Origin: Rhizophagus clarus
Lineage: Eukaryota > Glomeromycota > Glomeromycetes > Glomerales > Glomeraceae
Assembly (NCBI GenBank): GCA_015698045.1
Contig: BLAL01000211.1
Span: forward strand, 64,501 to 128,500
Direction: 5' to 3'
Length of the DNA stretch: 64,000 bases
In this document: one piece after another, positions 47,400 through 58,965 of the stretch
Position numbering within the stretch: position 1 is the first letter of the stretch
Layout of the letters: each line of letters begins with the position of its first letter
Translations under genes and position numbers: made by a program
The notes under the pieces: model-generated
The model's input: the letters and a program-made list of their open reading frames with translations, nothing else
Databases searched by the model: none
What the model was told of the DNA's origin: nothing

Positions 47400-49340
47400 C
47401 TATACCACATTCTCTTAAATCGTATTGCTAAATCATATCAATGAATGCTTCAGAGATATGTTATCAATCTATTTATATATGTATCCATACAGTCATTACA
47501 GTGTCAGTTTTCGTAATGATTGATGGTTTTAAATCATTGATAGAAGTACAGAAAGTAGCGTTCAAGTGGGTTAATTGTATCATATCTGCTAATAAACTGT
47601 TAGCTGCTGTATCATTCTCTACTAATAGTTCTAACATGTGAACATTATGCATTATAATTTCCTTCTATTCTTTATGTATTAGTATCCCTTCCTCTAAGTT
47701 CTTAAATATAGGAAGAAGATATAGGTGATGTCTCAGTATGTGATGTTCTGTCAAGTTGGAGTGTGATTGCAACTGAATATAACATATATCATTGTATAAG
47801 CAGGAATCTATGATCACAGTAGATAAATGAGATAGCACTCTTATTGTCAATTTGAACCTATAGTTAATGTACGTACTTTTTTGATTTTATTGATGATGAG
47901 ATTTACGTCCTTCACAGTAGAAAAGCCTATAATTAGAGATTTTTTAATGTGCCCATTTGTTAGTAAAGATGCCAGTAATTATTATAGTGATTGTTGAATT
48001 GAAAAATTAGAACTAAGTACTGTTATTAACAAGAAATTACATGACTGAATAATGTGTGCCAAAGTGTTATACCATTTTGTAATATGTCCTTTGAGTAGGA
48101 TCCCAGACATTACTGATACAACTCATAATCATAAAAAAGAGCAAATTGATGTGAAATTTAGAAGCTAAAAAACATGTTTTTTGCAATTTTCTCGTCAACC
48201 AGTGATCCAAATTGGATGAGCTTTTTTTTAAAATGTAGCTCTCACTAAGATCTACAAAATAAAAAAAGTTTATCGAAATTGGTTGAATAGATGGCGAGAT
48301 ATCCTTAAAAAACTAAAAGAGCAAATTGGCTTAATTTTGAGAAAAATGGGTAAAAAAAAAATGTGAGTTATTTTAGTAATGTCTGGGGTCCTCTTTGAGT
48401 AATTGACCTGTCAATAAATGATATAAATTCCAGTTAATAAGTTTACCTGAAGGTAATAATAGTTGTTCTAACCAAAAAATTGTGAAGCGTGTCAATTGCT
48501 TAAATGTGAGAAAATGATGAATCTTTTTGAGATTCACAAAAATTTTAATCAGAGAAGTGCTTTGATGAGGCAATGACTATTTCTTTTCATTAATGCTATT
48601 TTGCTCAAACGTGATATGTAGTTGTCATCCTATAAGACTATGACTAAAATATATAAATTTAAATTAGATTTCACTATAGATTTGAGGAGAAGAAGAATTT
48701 CTAGCTTATAGGTAAAGATATTTGATGGAATTGTATTTGAGCAGACTGCAAATGTAATAATGTAAATTCAGAAGCTAGTGAGTTACTGTTGATGTATTTG
48801 GCAAACATTATTACTTGATTTGCATATAAGATCTTCCATAGGTTTATCAATGTTGATGATGTTCTAGTGGTAAAGAGCTGAAGTTGGGAAACAGCTCACA
48901 AGACCTAAGTTTTGTTTGACTAGTTTGAACACTGGTCAAAAAAGTGAATTCCATTCATTCTCTGATAACGTAGAGAGTTAATCAATGTATAACAGTTTTG
49001 GTATAAAAACTCTGTTGACTAAGTAGACTATGTGACCCATTGAAAGGATTTTGGATTTGAGAGGTAAAACAAAATCATTAATGATGTTCTTCAACCTCTT
49101 TCTTGGATAAAAGTATATTCTTCTAGGTCTAAAATAATAGCCCAGGTCTCAGGTATCTGATTTTTTGTTCAGTGGGTAAAATTGGATTATGCTCTGTTTC
49201 TATAGTGATGAATATCTGATCTTTTGGCAAGTCTTCATTGATAACTAGAAAACCTGTCTTCTTTCCATTAATAATAATATCATTGATGCTGTAAACTATC
49301 ACTGCTAGATCTATTGATTTCTGAAGAGCAGCGAGGTTTA
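47400..49340 (-). pseudogene. LINE relic: reverse transcriptase thumb region
   Basis: On minus, 49320-49130 reads SIDLAVIVYSINDIIINGKKTG and FITIETEHNPILPTEQKIRYL, the segment that follows the catalytic palm in non-LTR reverse transcriptases; 49110-48860 continues HIVYLVNRVFIPKLLYID and LVKQNLGLVSCFPTSALYH. Numerous stops and shifts are present. The catalytic YxDD block was not found. Orientation and domain order match the RNase H relic at 39090-40000, as if one LINE was split by the 40.0-47.3 kb block. The 47.4-48.4 kb part is assigned only by position. Confidence 0.55.
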
Positions 49341-49765
49341 AGTTAATAACATCAGTAAGTTAAATACATGTAAAACAACGCATTGTTCAGCATATGTGTT
49401 GATCAACATTAAATTATACTGTTCTATATAGACAATACAGAACGACATGCTGAAATACTAATGCTAGTCAATGCGTAAAATTACATGTTTATTAGATCAA
49501 TACTATACATATCAACATTTAAATTTATGTATAACAATTTGTATTTTTACTACTGTATATACTGTATTATATATTTATTTTGTACATTTGATGCTATAAA
49601 GTTATAACCCATCTTGCCAACCCTGCCAACCCTGCCAACCCTGCTACCATTACCACTGGAATCACCTGCTTTATTTTAACCACTACTACCTTTACGTTGT
49701 CTTCTTTTAACTCTCCCAATTTAAGTATCTTTAGAAATTCTTTAAATTACCCTTTGATAAAATCT
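49341..49765. other. Intergenic DNA with short CTGCCAACC repeat
   Basis: 49613-49643 has about four direct copies of TGCCAACCC. Nothing else seen. Confidence 0.4.
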
Positions 49766-51330
49766 TCTGATCAGATTTATCTGAAAAAAGAAGAACACGA
49801 AATATTAGCAAATATTTTATTTAAATAAAATAAATAAATTAAAAAAAACTAAATTTGTTAAAATAAATTAATAATTTTTATTCCTCAAAATTCTAAAGAA
49901 ATCTGAGAGCTGCCTAAAAAAAGAAAGAAATCAAACTGTTATTAAACGTTCATTAAAATAAAAACATTGAAAGAAAAAAACTAAAGTTACCTTCGTTAAA
50001 ATTTTGTATTAGTCTTGCGACTTTACTATATGTTGGGAAAAATCTGAAATTCTAGATGTCCTACACGTCCAAATTCAGGACTTCTTCAAAACCTATAAAA
50101 ATGAAAATAAAAAGAACATTATTTAAAGCTTTTATTAAAGAAATATAAAAAAAATGAAAAAGTTCACAATAAAACATACTGTCTTTAAATTCTTAACTCC
50201 AGATCAATATTTTGAAGAACTTATGAAAAAACAAAAAATTTTAATTAAAAAAAAATAAAGAAAAAATAAATAATCAACTAATTTATGATCGAAACGCATC
50301 ACAGAAAGGATTTGATGCTAAAAATCAAATTAAAAAAGAAAAATAAGAAACGTTAACAAATGTTTCGTTAAACAAAAAAGAAACTTTTTTTAAAAAAAAT
50401 TAACTAAAAAACTTTACTGAGGCAGATCTGAAAATAAACCATCTAAAAAAAACAAAATAACAAAATGTTAATTAATATTTTGTTAAGAGAGATGATTTAA
50501 AAGAAAGCTTCTAGCATCCAGAATCTATAATAAAGATAAAAGAAACATCTGTTAAGGATGTTCCTAACATTTAACATTTTTATTTGAAGATACTGTTTAA
50601 AAAAAAAGAAAATAAAGCGAAAACGTGTTAGTAAAGTTTTGTCTGTTTTGCTAATATAAATACTGATAAAGAAAATATAGCTCACCTAAATCTAATGCGT
50701 TCAGAATTGAAAGCAAGTCACCTAAAAAAAAGAAATGAACGTTAGAAAATATTTCATTATAAGGAATAATATACAGTATTCAAAAAAAGATAGAATTCTT
50801 ACCAAAATTCCACATATCCAAAAAAAAGCCTACATATCTAAAGAAGCCTACGCGTCTAAAAAAATCTGGAAGATTTGTCTAGGAAAATGAAAAGAAAACT
50901 TCGTCTAGTTTAATCATCTTGAAATGTCAAAAGTACACGTTAATCTAAAGAAAAAAAGAAAAATAAAGTTTCGTTAAAAAAGATAAATTGTCTTTTAAAA
51001 AGGGAAATTAAAAGACCTAACCCTCAAATTTCACGCATTCTTTAGATATTAGTAAACGTTTTGGAAAAAGGTCTTAAATAAAAAGTTTTGAACGACTCAT
51101 TTCAAGTTCCAGCTGAAATTTTCCTGTTCCAGACTACCTAAAAAATGAATAGAACGCTAGAAAATGTTTTCTTAAAAGCAAAATACCAAAAATAAGTGTT
51201 TTCAGACTCGTAAAAAATAAAGGAACGAAACATGTAATAAGCGTTTGTTAAAAGAAGTCCTCTTTGCTATTCTTACACGTTCAAAGATTAAAATGAAGAA
51301 GGATCTAGAAAGTCTGAAAAAGAAAGTATA
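49766..51330 (-). repeat. Diverged mini-exon-like array on the minus strand
   Basis: Read on minus, the region is a series of T-rich tracts ending in AG followed by 25-65-nt segments and then donor-like sites, at roughly 100-150-bp spacing. Good examples: segment 50725-50691, acceptor CTTTTTTTTAG and donor GTGAGC (36 nt, reads DLLSILNALDL); segment about 50878-50808 with donor GTAAGAATTC; segment about 50220-50181 with donor GTATGTTT. Further acceptors lie near 51315, 51140, 50500, 50440, 50315, 50090, 49915 and 49780. The spacers share an inverted GAAACGTT..AACAAATGTTTCGTTAA-like word. No long frame exists. Either a gene with many tiny exons or decayed tandem duplication. Confidence 0.4.
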
Positions 51331-51540
51331 AATAAACTGTAACGAAAAGAATGAAAAATATAAAAGAAAGGGGAATAGAAAATGACGAAAAGAAGGAAAT
51401 AGGAAAAGATGAAAATGAGAAAAATGAAAAAGGTGAAAGAAATAAGGAAATGGGAATGGAAAAGGGTGAAAAGTAGAAAAAGAGAACGAAAAAATAAAAT
51501 TTTACATTTATTATTTTTTTTACTTTTTTCACAAGAAAAA
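51331..51540. repeat. Short purine-rich tract
   Basis: Plus strand A/G-rich (GAAAGGGGAATAG, AAATGAGAAAAATGAAAAAGG). Frames on both strands reflect composition only. It abuts the diverged mini-exon array, as the tracts at 34865 and 36040 abut other such segments. Confidence 0.5.
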
Positions 51541-51701
51541 AATTTTTCTAAAATTAAAAATGATTATCAGACTGCACAGTTAATATTTGATATATCACGT
51601 GATATTTGTGATTTTTAATTTGTTGAATCAAATTAACGTAGTGTTTTACAAACTAAACAAAACGTTGAACAACACTAAATCGATCAATACGTTGTCCAAC
51701 A

Positions 51702-51863
51702 TTAGCATGCCTCTACCCTAACCAAAGTATTAGTATTGTCAGAGACATATTTAAATAAAAGTTTCAATTCTTCATTATCTAATTTATTTTCTTCTGAAAC
51801 GAGACTGTAAACAATACTACTAATATTATTTTTTAGAACGTTTGGATCTGTTGGTTTAGCCAT
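51702..51863 (-). CDS. Possible 53-residue protein or first exon
   Basis: Minus frame beginning MAKPTDPNVLKNNISSIVYS and ending NTNTLVRVEAC, predicted helical and charged, with ordinary codon use for this genome. No family recognised. It could be a first exon: GT dinucleotides occur near its end but no convincing downstream exon was found. Confidence 0.3.
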   Translation of the reverse strand: MAKPTDPNVLKNNISSIVYSLVSEENKLDNEELKLLFKYVSDNTNTLVRVEAC

Positions 51864-52393
51864 TATTATATAGCTTTTGTTGTGAAAAAGTTTTTTAGTT
51901 ATCAGAATGTGAATATATAATTAATTTACCCAGTATTACCACCAAATTTTCTTTCTCCACATGACTTTTGGCCAGAATTATAACATTAAGAAATTAACTA
52001 TGAATAGATTTTTAAGAATACTTATTGTGATGCGCAATACTGTAATTTTATATAATTAATAATCATCATGTAACTTTATTACTCAGGATCTCTGGATAAT
52101 TATAATAAAAGTCATATGCAAAAAAATATACGGTAAAGTTCCAAAACTAAGTACCCTTCCAATATAAGCATCTCCAGATTTATAAAGCAAGCATCTTTAA
52201 CCAGCACTATGATAATTTTGGCCAATACTACAATATACCAAATTTATAAAATTTACCCAAAAATAAGCACCTCTATAACAAAAAAGAAGTGATTATATTT
52301 GGTATTTTTAATGGAAAGGTCATATGAAAAAAATGTATATATATTTTAAATAATTTTTTAATCAAAATAACTATTTCTATTTTAAAATTACAT

Positions 52394-52510
52394 TATATCA
52401 ATCACCGGACAAATCCATAATTATTGTAATTCTGTGTAACATTAATCTTTAAAACTTCATTGTTTAAACATGAAGTTACGATATAATTTTATTACATTTC
52501 TCATTTTTTT
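52394..52510. mobile_element. Diverged left end of the copy A-C TIR family
   Basis: CAATCACCGGACAAATCCAT followed at the same spacing by TGTGTAACATTAATC, ACTTCATTGTTTAAACAT matches the first 100 bp of copy A (CAGTCACCGGAAATGTCAC, TGCGTAACATTAATCAC, TTACTTCATTTAG). TTTTGGCCAGAATTATAAC and TTTTGGCCAATACTAC words near 51966 and 52226 also belong to this family. No right end was found. Confidence 0.5.
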
Positions 52511-52992
52511 TGAATATTAATTGATTAAAATGGAAATTCCAGATCTTGATAATCCTATAAATTATCTAGGTTTGACTATTAATTATAAAAAATAGATACA
52601 TTTAAAAAATCTCTTCAGTTACTGAAGAAAAATCTAAAATCTAATTTGCTGAATATTCAAATTAAAAGTAAGAGGTCAAAAATTCATAGCTGGATTTGTA
52701 ATATAATGCTTATGTTCTTTCAACAATAATCTTAAATTAATTATTTTAATTTTTGGAAATTAAAATAAATTTAAATCATTTACGTGCATCCATTTTATCC
52801 GGATAACCCCTACCCTATTAAAAATTATTCATAGGATAATCCAGTGAAAAGCTCTAATTACTTACTACAATTTTAATGAGCTTACAATATACTAATTTTA
52901 ACCGTGTGATCATCTATAATACTTTCATTATTAATAAATTTATCATTGAAAAGAGATTATAAATCTTTTTATTTTCTTTGCTTGTTTAAAAA

Positions 52993-54970
52993 ATGACAAC
53001 TTTACAAAAAATTTCATTTTTCCCAGATTCGCAATCGAAACCTTACGATACTTCATTTAATCGACTTAAGTTTGTTTTAGTAAGAAAAAAAAAAAATGTT
53101 ATATTTTATAACCGATGAAATATACTTTATATAGAAAGTAATCCTTTATTTTATTCTCTCGCATAAATCAATTAAGGCATTAGTTATACTACAAAATAAA
53201 CCTGTCGATTGGAAAATCGAAGGTATGTATTATTATTAATTCCAAATCAAATCGATCAGTTTTTTTTTTGTTTACTATGGTAAACTTTTAGATTACATTC
53301 AGTTTATAAACTGCAATGATATACAACAAAAAAAATTAAACGAAATAACTCAAAATGTTAAAGAGAAAATTAATAATAACGAAAAACAAATTAACCAAGA
53401 AGCAAACAACAATGATAAAATTTCACAATTACGATGGCGGAAAAGAGCATTAGAACTAGAGAATAATGTCGAATCATTAAAGCGGCAACTATGTTTAGTT
53501 GAGCTAGGTAATGAACCAATAATAATAATTTGTTCTTGGGTTATACAGTATTTAGTAATCTTTGTCCTATTTAGAACTTGAAAACGCAAGACAAAATACT
53601 GTGACAAATAAACGGAGGAAAACAAAGGTTCAACAGTCTACTTCTATATCAGAAACCGTCGAAGGAGATATTACCCCCTCAACTCTTGCAAAGAAACAGT
53701 CGGAAAAAAAATCTTCAACAAAAAGAGGATCAAAAAAATATCAGGACCCTGATGTTCAAATATTTCAAAAGATCCCAGGAGCTGATGGTAATATCAATAA
53801 ACTCTTAAATTATTTTTCAAATTAACATGCTAATGTTTAAATTAATATTAAATTAGATACTTGGAAACAATTTGACGTTAATCAAGCAATGTCGTTTTTA
53901 CAACAAATAAAGTTATTGACGTCGGTAGCAAATGTATTATCGGGAAAATCAACTATCGCAATTCATCCGCCAAGTTTAGAATTATCATCTACGAGCTCTG
54001 GAGTTATGATATCGCAGACTATCATAAAGATCATACATTATATGGGTATAAAGTTGACGAGCTTGTTAGAGATATTTCAAACAAATGCACCAAAAAGCAG
54101 TAATCTAAAGCGGGCATATCCAACTTGTATAAATAATTTTGGTACTGTCTTGAAAAAATTATTAGGTATTTAAAAGAATTTATTTAATTCAATACCATTT
54201 ATAGATTACATAGTGTTAATAATTATCTTTAATTTGTGTAGTATTTCTTGAATCACCGTTACTTTCAAACTTTGAGAAAAATAATATCATTTCAACTATT
54301 GCAACATCTTTTGCATTCTTGATTAAAGCTATCCACACATTAACTAAAGCGAAAATTAAGGAATTAACGCAAGAAAGTAATGAATCCGAAGAATCAGTGA
54401 TATTTTCGGAAATACAAGATCCAAGAGATGCAATAACATTCGTTTTAATTCACATTTGTAATGAAATTGAACCGAGACTTAAGGAAGCAGTTTGTTTTGT
54501 GGCAGCAAAAGAATGTCTTCAATTAATCATTAAAGAATTCAACATGTATGAAGAATCAACAACTAAAGATACAAATTCTTTTGTTAATACGATCATGCCC
54601 AATATTAGTTCAGGAGAAACTGCTTCTGAAACTGTAAGTAGTATTATATATAAGGATACTATATATTATTTGTTATGGATTCTTGAAGAAGTATTAGTTA
54701 ACAATCAGGGATGTAAATTGGATAATAAGTTTCTCTCAGGTAAGGACTTTTTAATCGTTTTACTTTAATATTGAAAAATTAAATTTGTTATTTGTAGGAG
54801 AAACGATCAAGAACATAACTATAATGTTGGAAGTATCAATGTTAAATAACAGGCGAACTTCTGCACATGGAGATGCTTTTACAATGTATTTATGTAATAT
54901 TTGTGAAAAACTTTGGGCTCAATTGGGCCCTATTTCTTTCGTTGATTTGCTAGAAAAATTATTTAATTGA
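52993..54970 (+). CDS. MEI4: MEI4-like meiotic double-strand-break protein
   Basis: Seven exons: 52993-53079, 53135-53222, 53292-53507, 53575-53787, 53857-54165, 54242-54739 and 54798-54970; every phase agrees and gives 527 residues. The layout matches MEI4: an N-terminal helix (about 30-55, SHKSIKALVILQNKP), a coiled coil (about 65-130, LRWRKRALELENNVESLKRQ), a Lys/Ser/Thr-rich linker, and an all-helical C-terminal half from about 195. Shared points include FLQQIKLLTSV, YKDTIYYLLWILEEVL (compare the Y..IFYLFWVLE block of animal MEI4) and DAFTMYLCNICEKLW at the end. MEI4 acts with REC114 and IHO1/Mer2 on chromosome axes to allow Spo11 cleavage in meiosis. The assignment rests on remembered family pattern, so a related helical protein is possible. 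No lesion seen. Confidence 0.68.
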
Positions 54971-56118
54971 CAGGAAAAAATTATTTATTCGAATCACAAT
55001 TCAGGATTATTTGCTGTTAAAATATAGGCATATTAAATATTCAGTTTTTATTTAAACGTGCAAAATAAAAACTGGTTAGCCCAGGTTATATTATATTTCT
55101 CAGAATTTTAAAAAATTATATTGGACGAAAGTATTTTTCATACTCGGTACAGATAATAAACTTGGTTTGTTATTAATTTTGCATTTTACATTATCTATTT
55201 CATGGAGATTTTTATCCGATTATTCACAAATATTTGGGCCTGGGTTACAACTTACAAATGCTGCGACTAAAAGTTATTACCCGCAAAACTTACTGTGGCC
55301 GCAGCTAAATTTGCATTAAATATAGATCCTCAACTGACGCACTAACATGCAATCGTTTGACATTCATGCAGCTGATACTTTTTTGGCGTTTTATTTATTT
55401 ATTGATAATAAATCATACTATTCCGGAATTAGAGTCTTTTCTTTCGTGAATCGGAAAATTTATAATCTGTAATTCATAAATATTATTCTATATTAAAATT
55501 TTTAACCCCCAAATTTTAGTTTAGTCAATCCTTACATAACTGATAAAGAATGAATTCTAAAATTAGAAACTACAAAAAAAAAATAAATTAATAAATAACA
55601 TCTGAGCGTCTTGAATTTTGACAGACGTTTTATTAACTGATATACCTTGCCCCGTTTCCCTTAAAAATATCGGAGAAATTCTTTTCGTTCATCCTTTTCC
55701 ATTTAAACAACAATGTTAACTTTTATGGTAAATGTTATGGTCATAGTCAGATGATTAAAGATCCCTCCGTGGGAATTTTTTAAAAGTTTCAAAGTAACAC
55801 GACTTCGTAATTTTCGAATTTTTATTATATTGTTACAGCTAATATACATAGCATTGTTTTGTTTTGTTTTTTTTTTTTTTTTTTTTTTTAATTGAAGAAA
55901 AATTATGGTTGTATAAAAAGATTAGACAGAGAATTAAAAAAAAAACCAGAAAATTCTTTAAGAAAATTTACTATCTACAAATTATAAAACGATCTATGAA
56001 GCCATTATCTAAACTCTCATATAGTAAATAGAACAGACGAAATTAAAACTAATTTACATTTTATGAACAAATTAAATATTCTAATAAACAAAAAGGATAT
56101 TCTTTCTATAATATAACT
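54971..56118. other. Intergenic region between convergent genes
   Basis: No gene. Holds a T homopolymer run of about 25 at 55865-55889 preceded by GTTTTGTTTTGTTTT. Both the MEI4-like and MATH-BTB genes end into this space. Confidence 0.45.
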
Positions 56119-57466
56119 CTAGGAAGCTTCTTCTTTCGTAGGTTTTCCTGTATTAACAGGAGTTGCTGGAAATAGTTCTGCCAAAATTTCATTAAGAATT
56201 TCTCCATATTGAGGATTTGCTAAATCTGATAAAATATTTTTGAATCCAGTTGTTTGTCTAATATGAACAAAATTCAAAACAACATATTTCATCGCATGCT
56301 CTTTCAATTCTGGATATTTCCATGCAGTTCCAAACAAAAATTCCGCAGCATCATTTACTGTCAAATGATTAAAAATCTCATTTTTTGCTTGTAAACGTAA
56401 ATCATCTATTAAATATTTATCAGCAATTCTAAAGAGATCCAAAGCAGTAATATTAAGTTGTTCATCCCTTTTAAACGTGACTTTATTTGTGTAAAGGAAT
56501 CGTAACATCTCCAAAAAAGTTTGATAATGAAAATCGGTAACTTCAATGACATGATTGAATCTTGCTTGATGATTATTAACGTTATTATTAGAATTTCTCC
56601 TTTCTCTAGCTTGTTGTATAGGTTCTGATTTTCCATTCGAATCTGATTCTAACCATTTCCCTTGAAATATCAATTGAAAATATTTAGATCTTGCGGAAAG
56701 AATCGATGAATTGGCATAAATTGTATGCCCTTGAATGTTGAATTGAACATCAGATGTTGCCGGATTGTTTAGCTGACCTTCCCATGCCTTCACTAAATCT
56801 TGCGGAATGAGATCAGGTCCCAATTGAGGGTTACTTGGTAAAGGCCATTTTTGAGAAACCATTCCCATCTCAGCCCGATCAAATTCAACACCAAATAAAA
56901 CATGTTCCGGTAAATTTGCTTTATTAAAAAAAGCTTCCCAACCTATAAATTTATAAAAAAACCAAATTAATATTTGTCATAATAAATCGATCCGTTAAAT
57001 ACGCATGTATAAAAAATATATATATATATACCCCATCCAGATAATTTAGCTGAAAATGAGTTCATTTTTACGGATTGTTTCTTAAGAAAAATTTGATTTC
57101 TTGCATTTTTTAAATACAATTTAGCAGTTAATATACTTCTTCTTGACCATATGCCACTAGAATTTGTCTCTTCATGATTTGGTATGGCAAAAAGAAATGC
57201 TGCGCAATGTCCAGGTTCTTCTGAAGAGTTCTAAAAAATAAATAAATTTAAAGTTTAGAAATTTTATTAAAAAGAAAACAAAATCAATAACAGATCTAAT
57301 GTATTTTTAATTATATTATGCGTACAGGAATGAACTCGAGTTGCCAAAACATATCGTGGGAAGTAGCAAAAGGAGGACTATATACAGTTGTGTCAATCTT
57401 AGAAACGCTAGAAAGAAGGAATTCATAACAACTTTTGGTTTTAAGATTTTTAAGAGTCGAAGACAT
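56119..57466 (-). CDS. MATH-BTB protein
   Basis: Three exons: 57466-57326, 57230-57032 and 56942-56119, all in phase, 387 residues. Residues about 8-138 form a MATH/TRAF-like domain (FWQLEFIP, HCAAFLFAIPNHEE, SAKLSGWGWEAFF, VLFGVEFDRAEM). Residues about 172-290 form a BTB/POZ domain (TSDVQFNIQGHTIYANSSILSARSKYF; FLEMLRFLYTNKV), followed by a BACK-like helical part (DLFRIADKYLIDDLRLQA). MATH-BTB proteins are substrate adaptors for cullin-3 ubiquitin ligases: MATH binds the target, BTB the cullin. The family is much expanded in arbuscular mycorrhizal fungi. No damage seen; the tail ends TKEEAS. Confidence 0.9.
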
Positions 57467-57682
57467 GACTAAAAAAAGAAAAAAAGAAAGAAATAAGAAT
57501 AAACGACACAAGTTTTGACAGAAATTTTTATGCGGAATTGTTGGAAAATAAGAAGCTTAAAGTTTAAAGCACAGCAAATAAATGTATAATGTTACGAGAA
57601 TGTTACACGAAACGCGATTACACAAAAATTTATTACAGCGGAAAAAACGTGCAATTCTTTAGGAATCGTTTTCCAACTAACC

Positions 57683-57714
<32 letters not shown>

Positions 57715-58965
57715 GCAAATTCAAGACGGTAAGATACCGATACGGTTGGGATTTATTACACCCTTTATATAAATTTCTGATCAGTAGTTAATCAGTAACA
57801 GTAATCAATAATTACGCTCTAATTTCAAATTTGTATGTTATAGTGATGCAAGTGGAACTCATGACCTTTTGACAATACATATTTGGTGTAGATTTCTGTA
57901 TGTTCATATGATATATTCAGGGGTTACAAATCGTAAAAAAAAACAATGTCAACTTATGTGACTGACCAAACTTAAGATGATCGAGATTTAATTTGTTGAT
58001 CTTCCTAAACGGTATATTAAGGATATTTAAAAAAGGAAATAGCGTTAATTTTCCGCCGCAACTTTTTTTCACAATGTCGCACATTTCTATAATAAAAGTG
58101 AATCTTGCCTTTTTTCTTACTAATTTTGAAGAAAGTAATTGGCTTTTATTAAAAAAAAAAAAAAATAATAATAATACTTTTATTCTAAAATTCAAGTTTC
58201 ATATTCGGCTGCATAAATGATTATGTAATATCAATCTAGGAATTATAAGGATGTTGTGATAATTCATAACTCGAACCGAATAATAATTTCGGAAAAGTAT
58301 AAAATTCCGGAAATTATTTGGTTGTATTACCATTAAATGATTATGAAGTATTAAGTAAAATTTCTAAAATATTCCTGTAACGTGACCGGAAAAATTCCTG
58401 GATTATAAAAATTTATCGGAAATTTACTGGAAAATCTGGTAAAATTGGAATAGATTTTCACGCTGCCGCCGGATGTATTAAATGCTTTTTTAACGACTAA
58501 GTACATACTTGGTATTTATTTACATCATTCTAGTCCAGGAATGTGCACAATATCAATCAAACATTTGTTCAAATTATTATAAATTTTGAGTTTAAATATA
58601 ACGATTTTATATGTTCATATATAAATTAGAGAGAAAATCTTGAGAGATCGACCATAATGTTTTCATACATTGTAAGAATCTGCTTGACGCAACGCATATT
58701 TTAAAGAGTAATTTTATCAGTTAATCTCCACAATTTCACAAATTTCAAAATATTTTTATTAATTTCATAAGGACATTCAGCTGTAAACTTTTTTGAAAAA
58801 TGTCTACAAGGAGCCCTCTTTTCTCTCTTTACAGTATATTTGGTACATTAAAAATTTTGTCCGACTGATTTTCGATAGTGGTTACACAAACGGGAGTATA
58901 AAATAAGTCTTTCGTTAGTAGTTTAATTAATAATTATTATTATCTCAGGTCTTTAACATATAAGT
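57467..58965. promoter_or_regulatory. Divergent promoter region, MATH-BTB / FANCD2
   Basis: About 1.5 kb with no gene. A T run of about 28 lies at 57687-57714. TTCCGG/CCGGAA words recur at 58290-58470 (four or more), in an AT-rich setting where they stand out. The 92- and 75-codon frames over 57917-58220 are mutual shadows without motifs. Confidence 0.4.

Noticed and set aside
48860-48930. tRNA-like stretch with GTTCTAGTGGTAAAG
   Set aside because: No acceptor stem or T-loop consensus; the minus strand is part of the LINE relic.
56409-56636. 75-codon minus frame inside the MATH-BTB gene
   Set aside because: A shadow of the BTB exon in another frame.
57917-58220. 92-codon minus and 75-codon plus frames
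   Set aside because: They overlap on opposite strands, include homopolymer runs and show no family signal.
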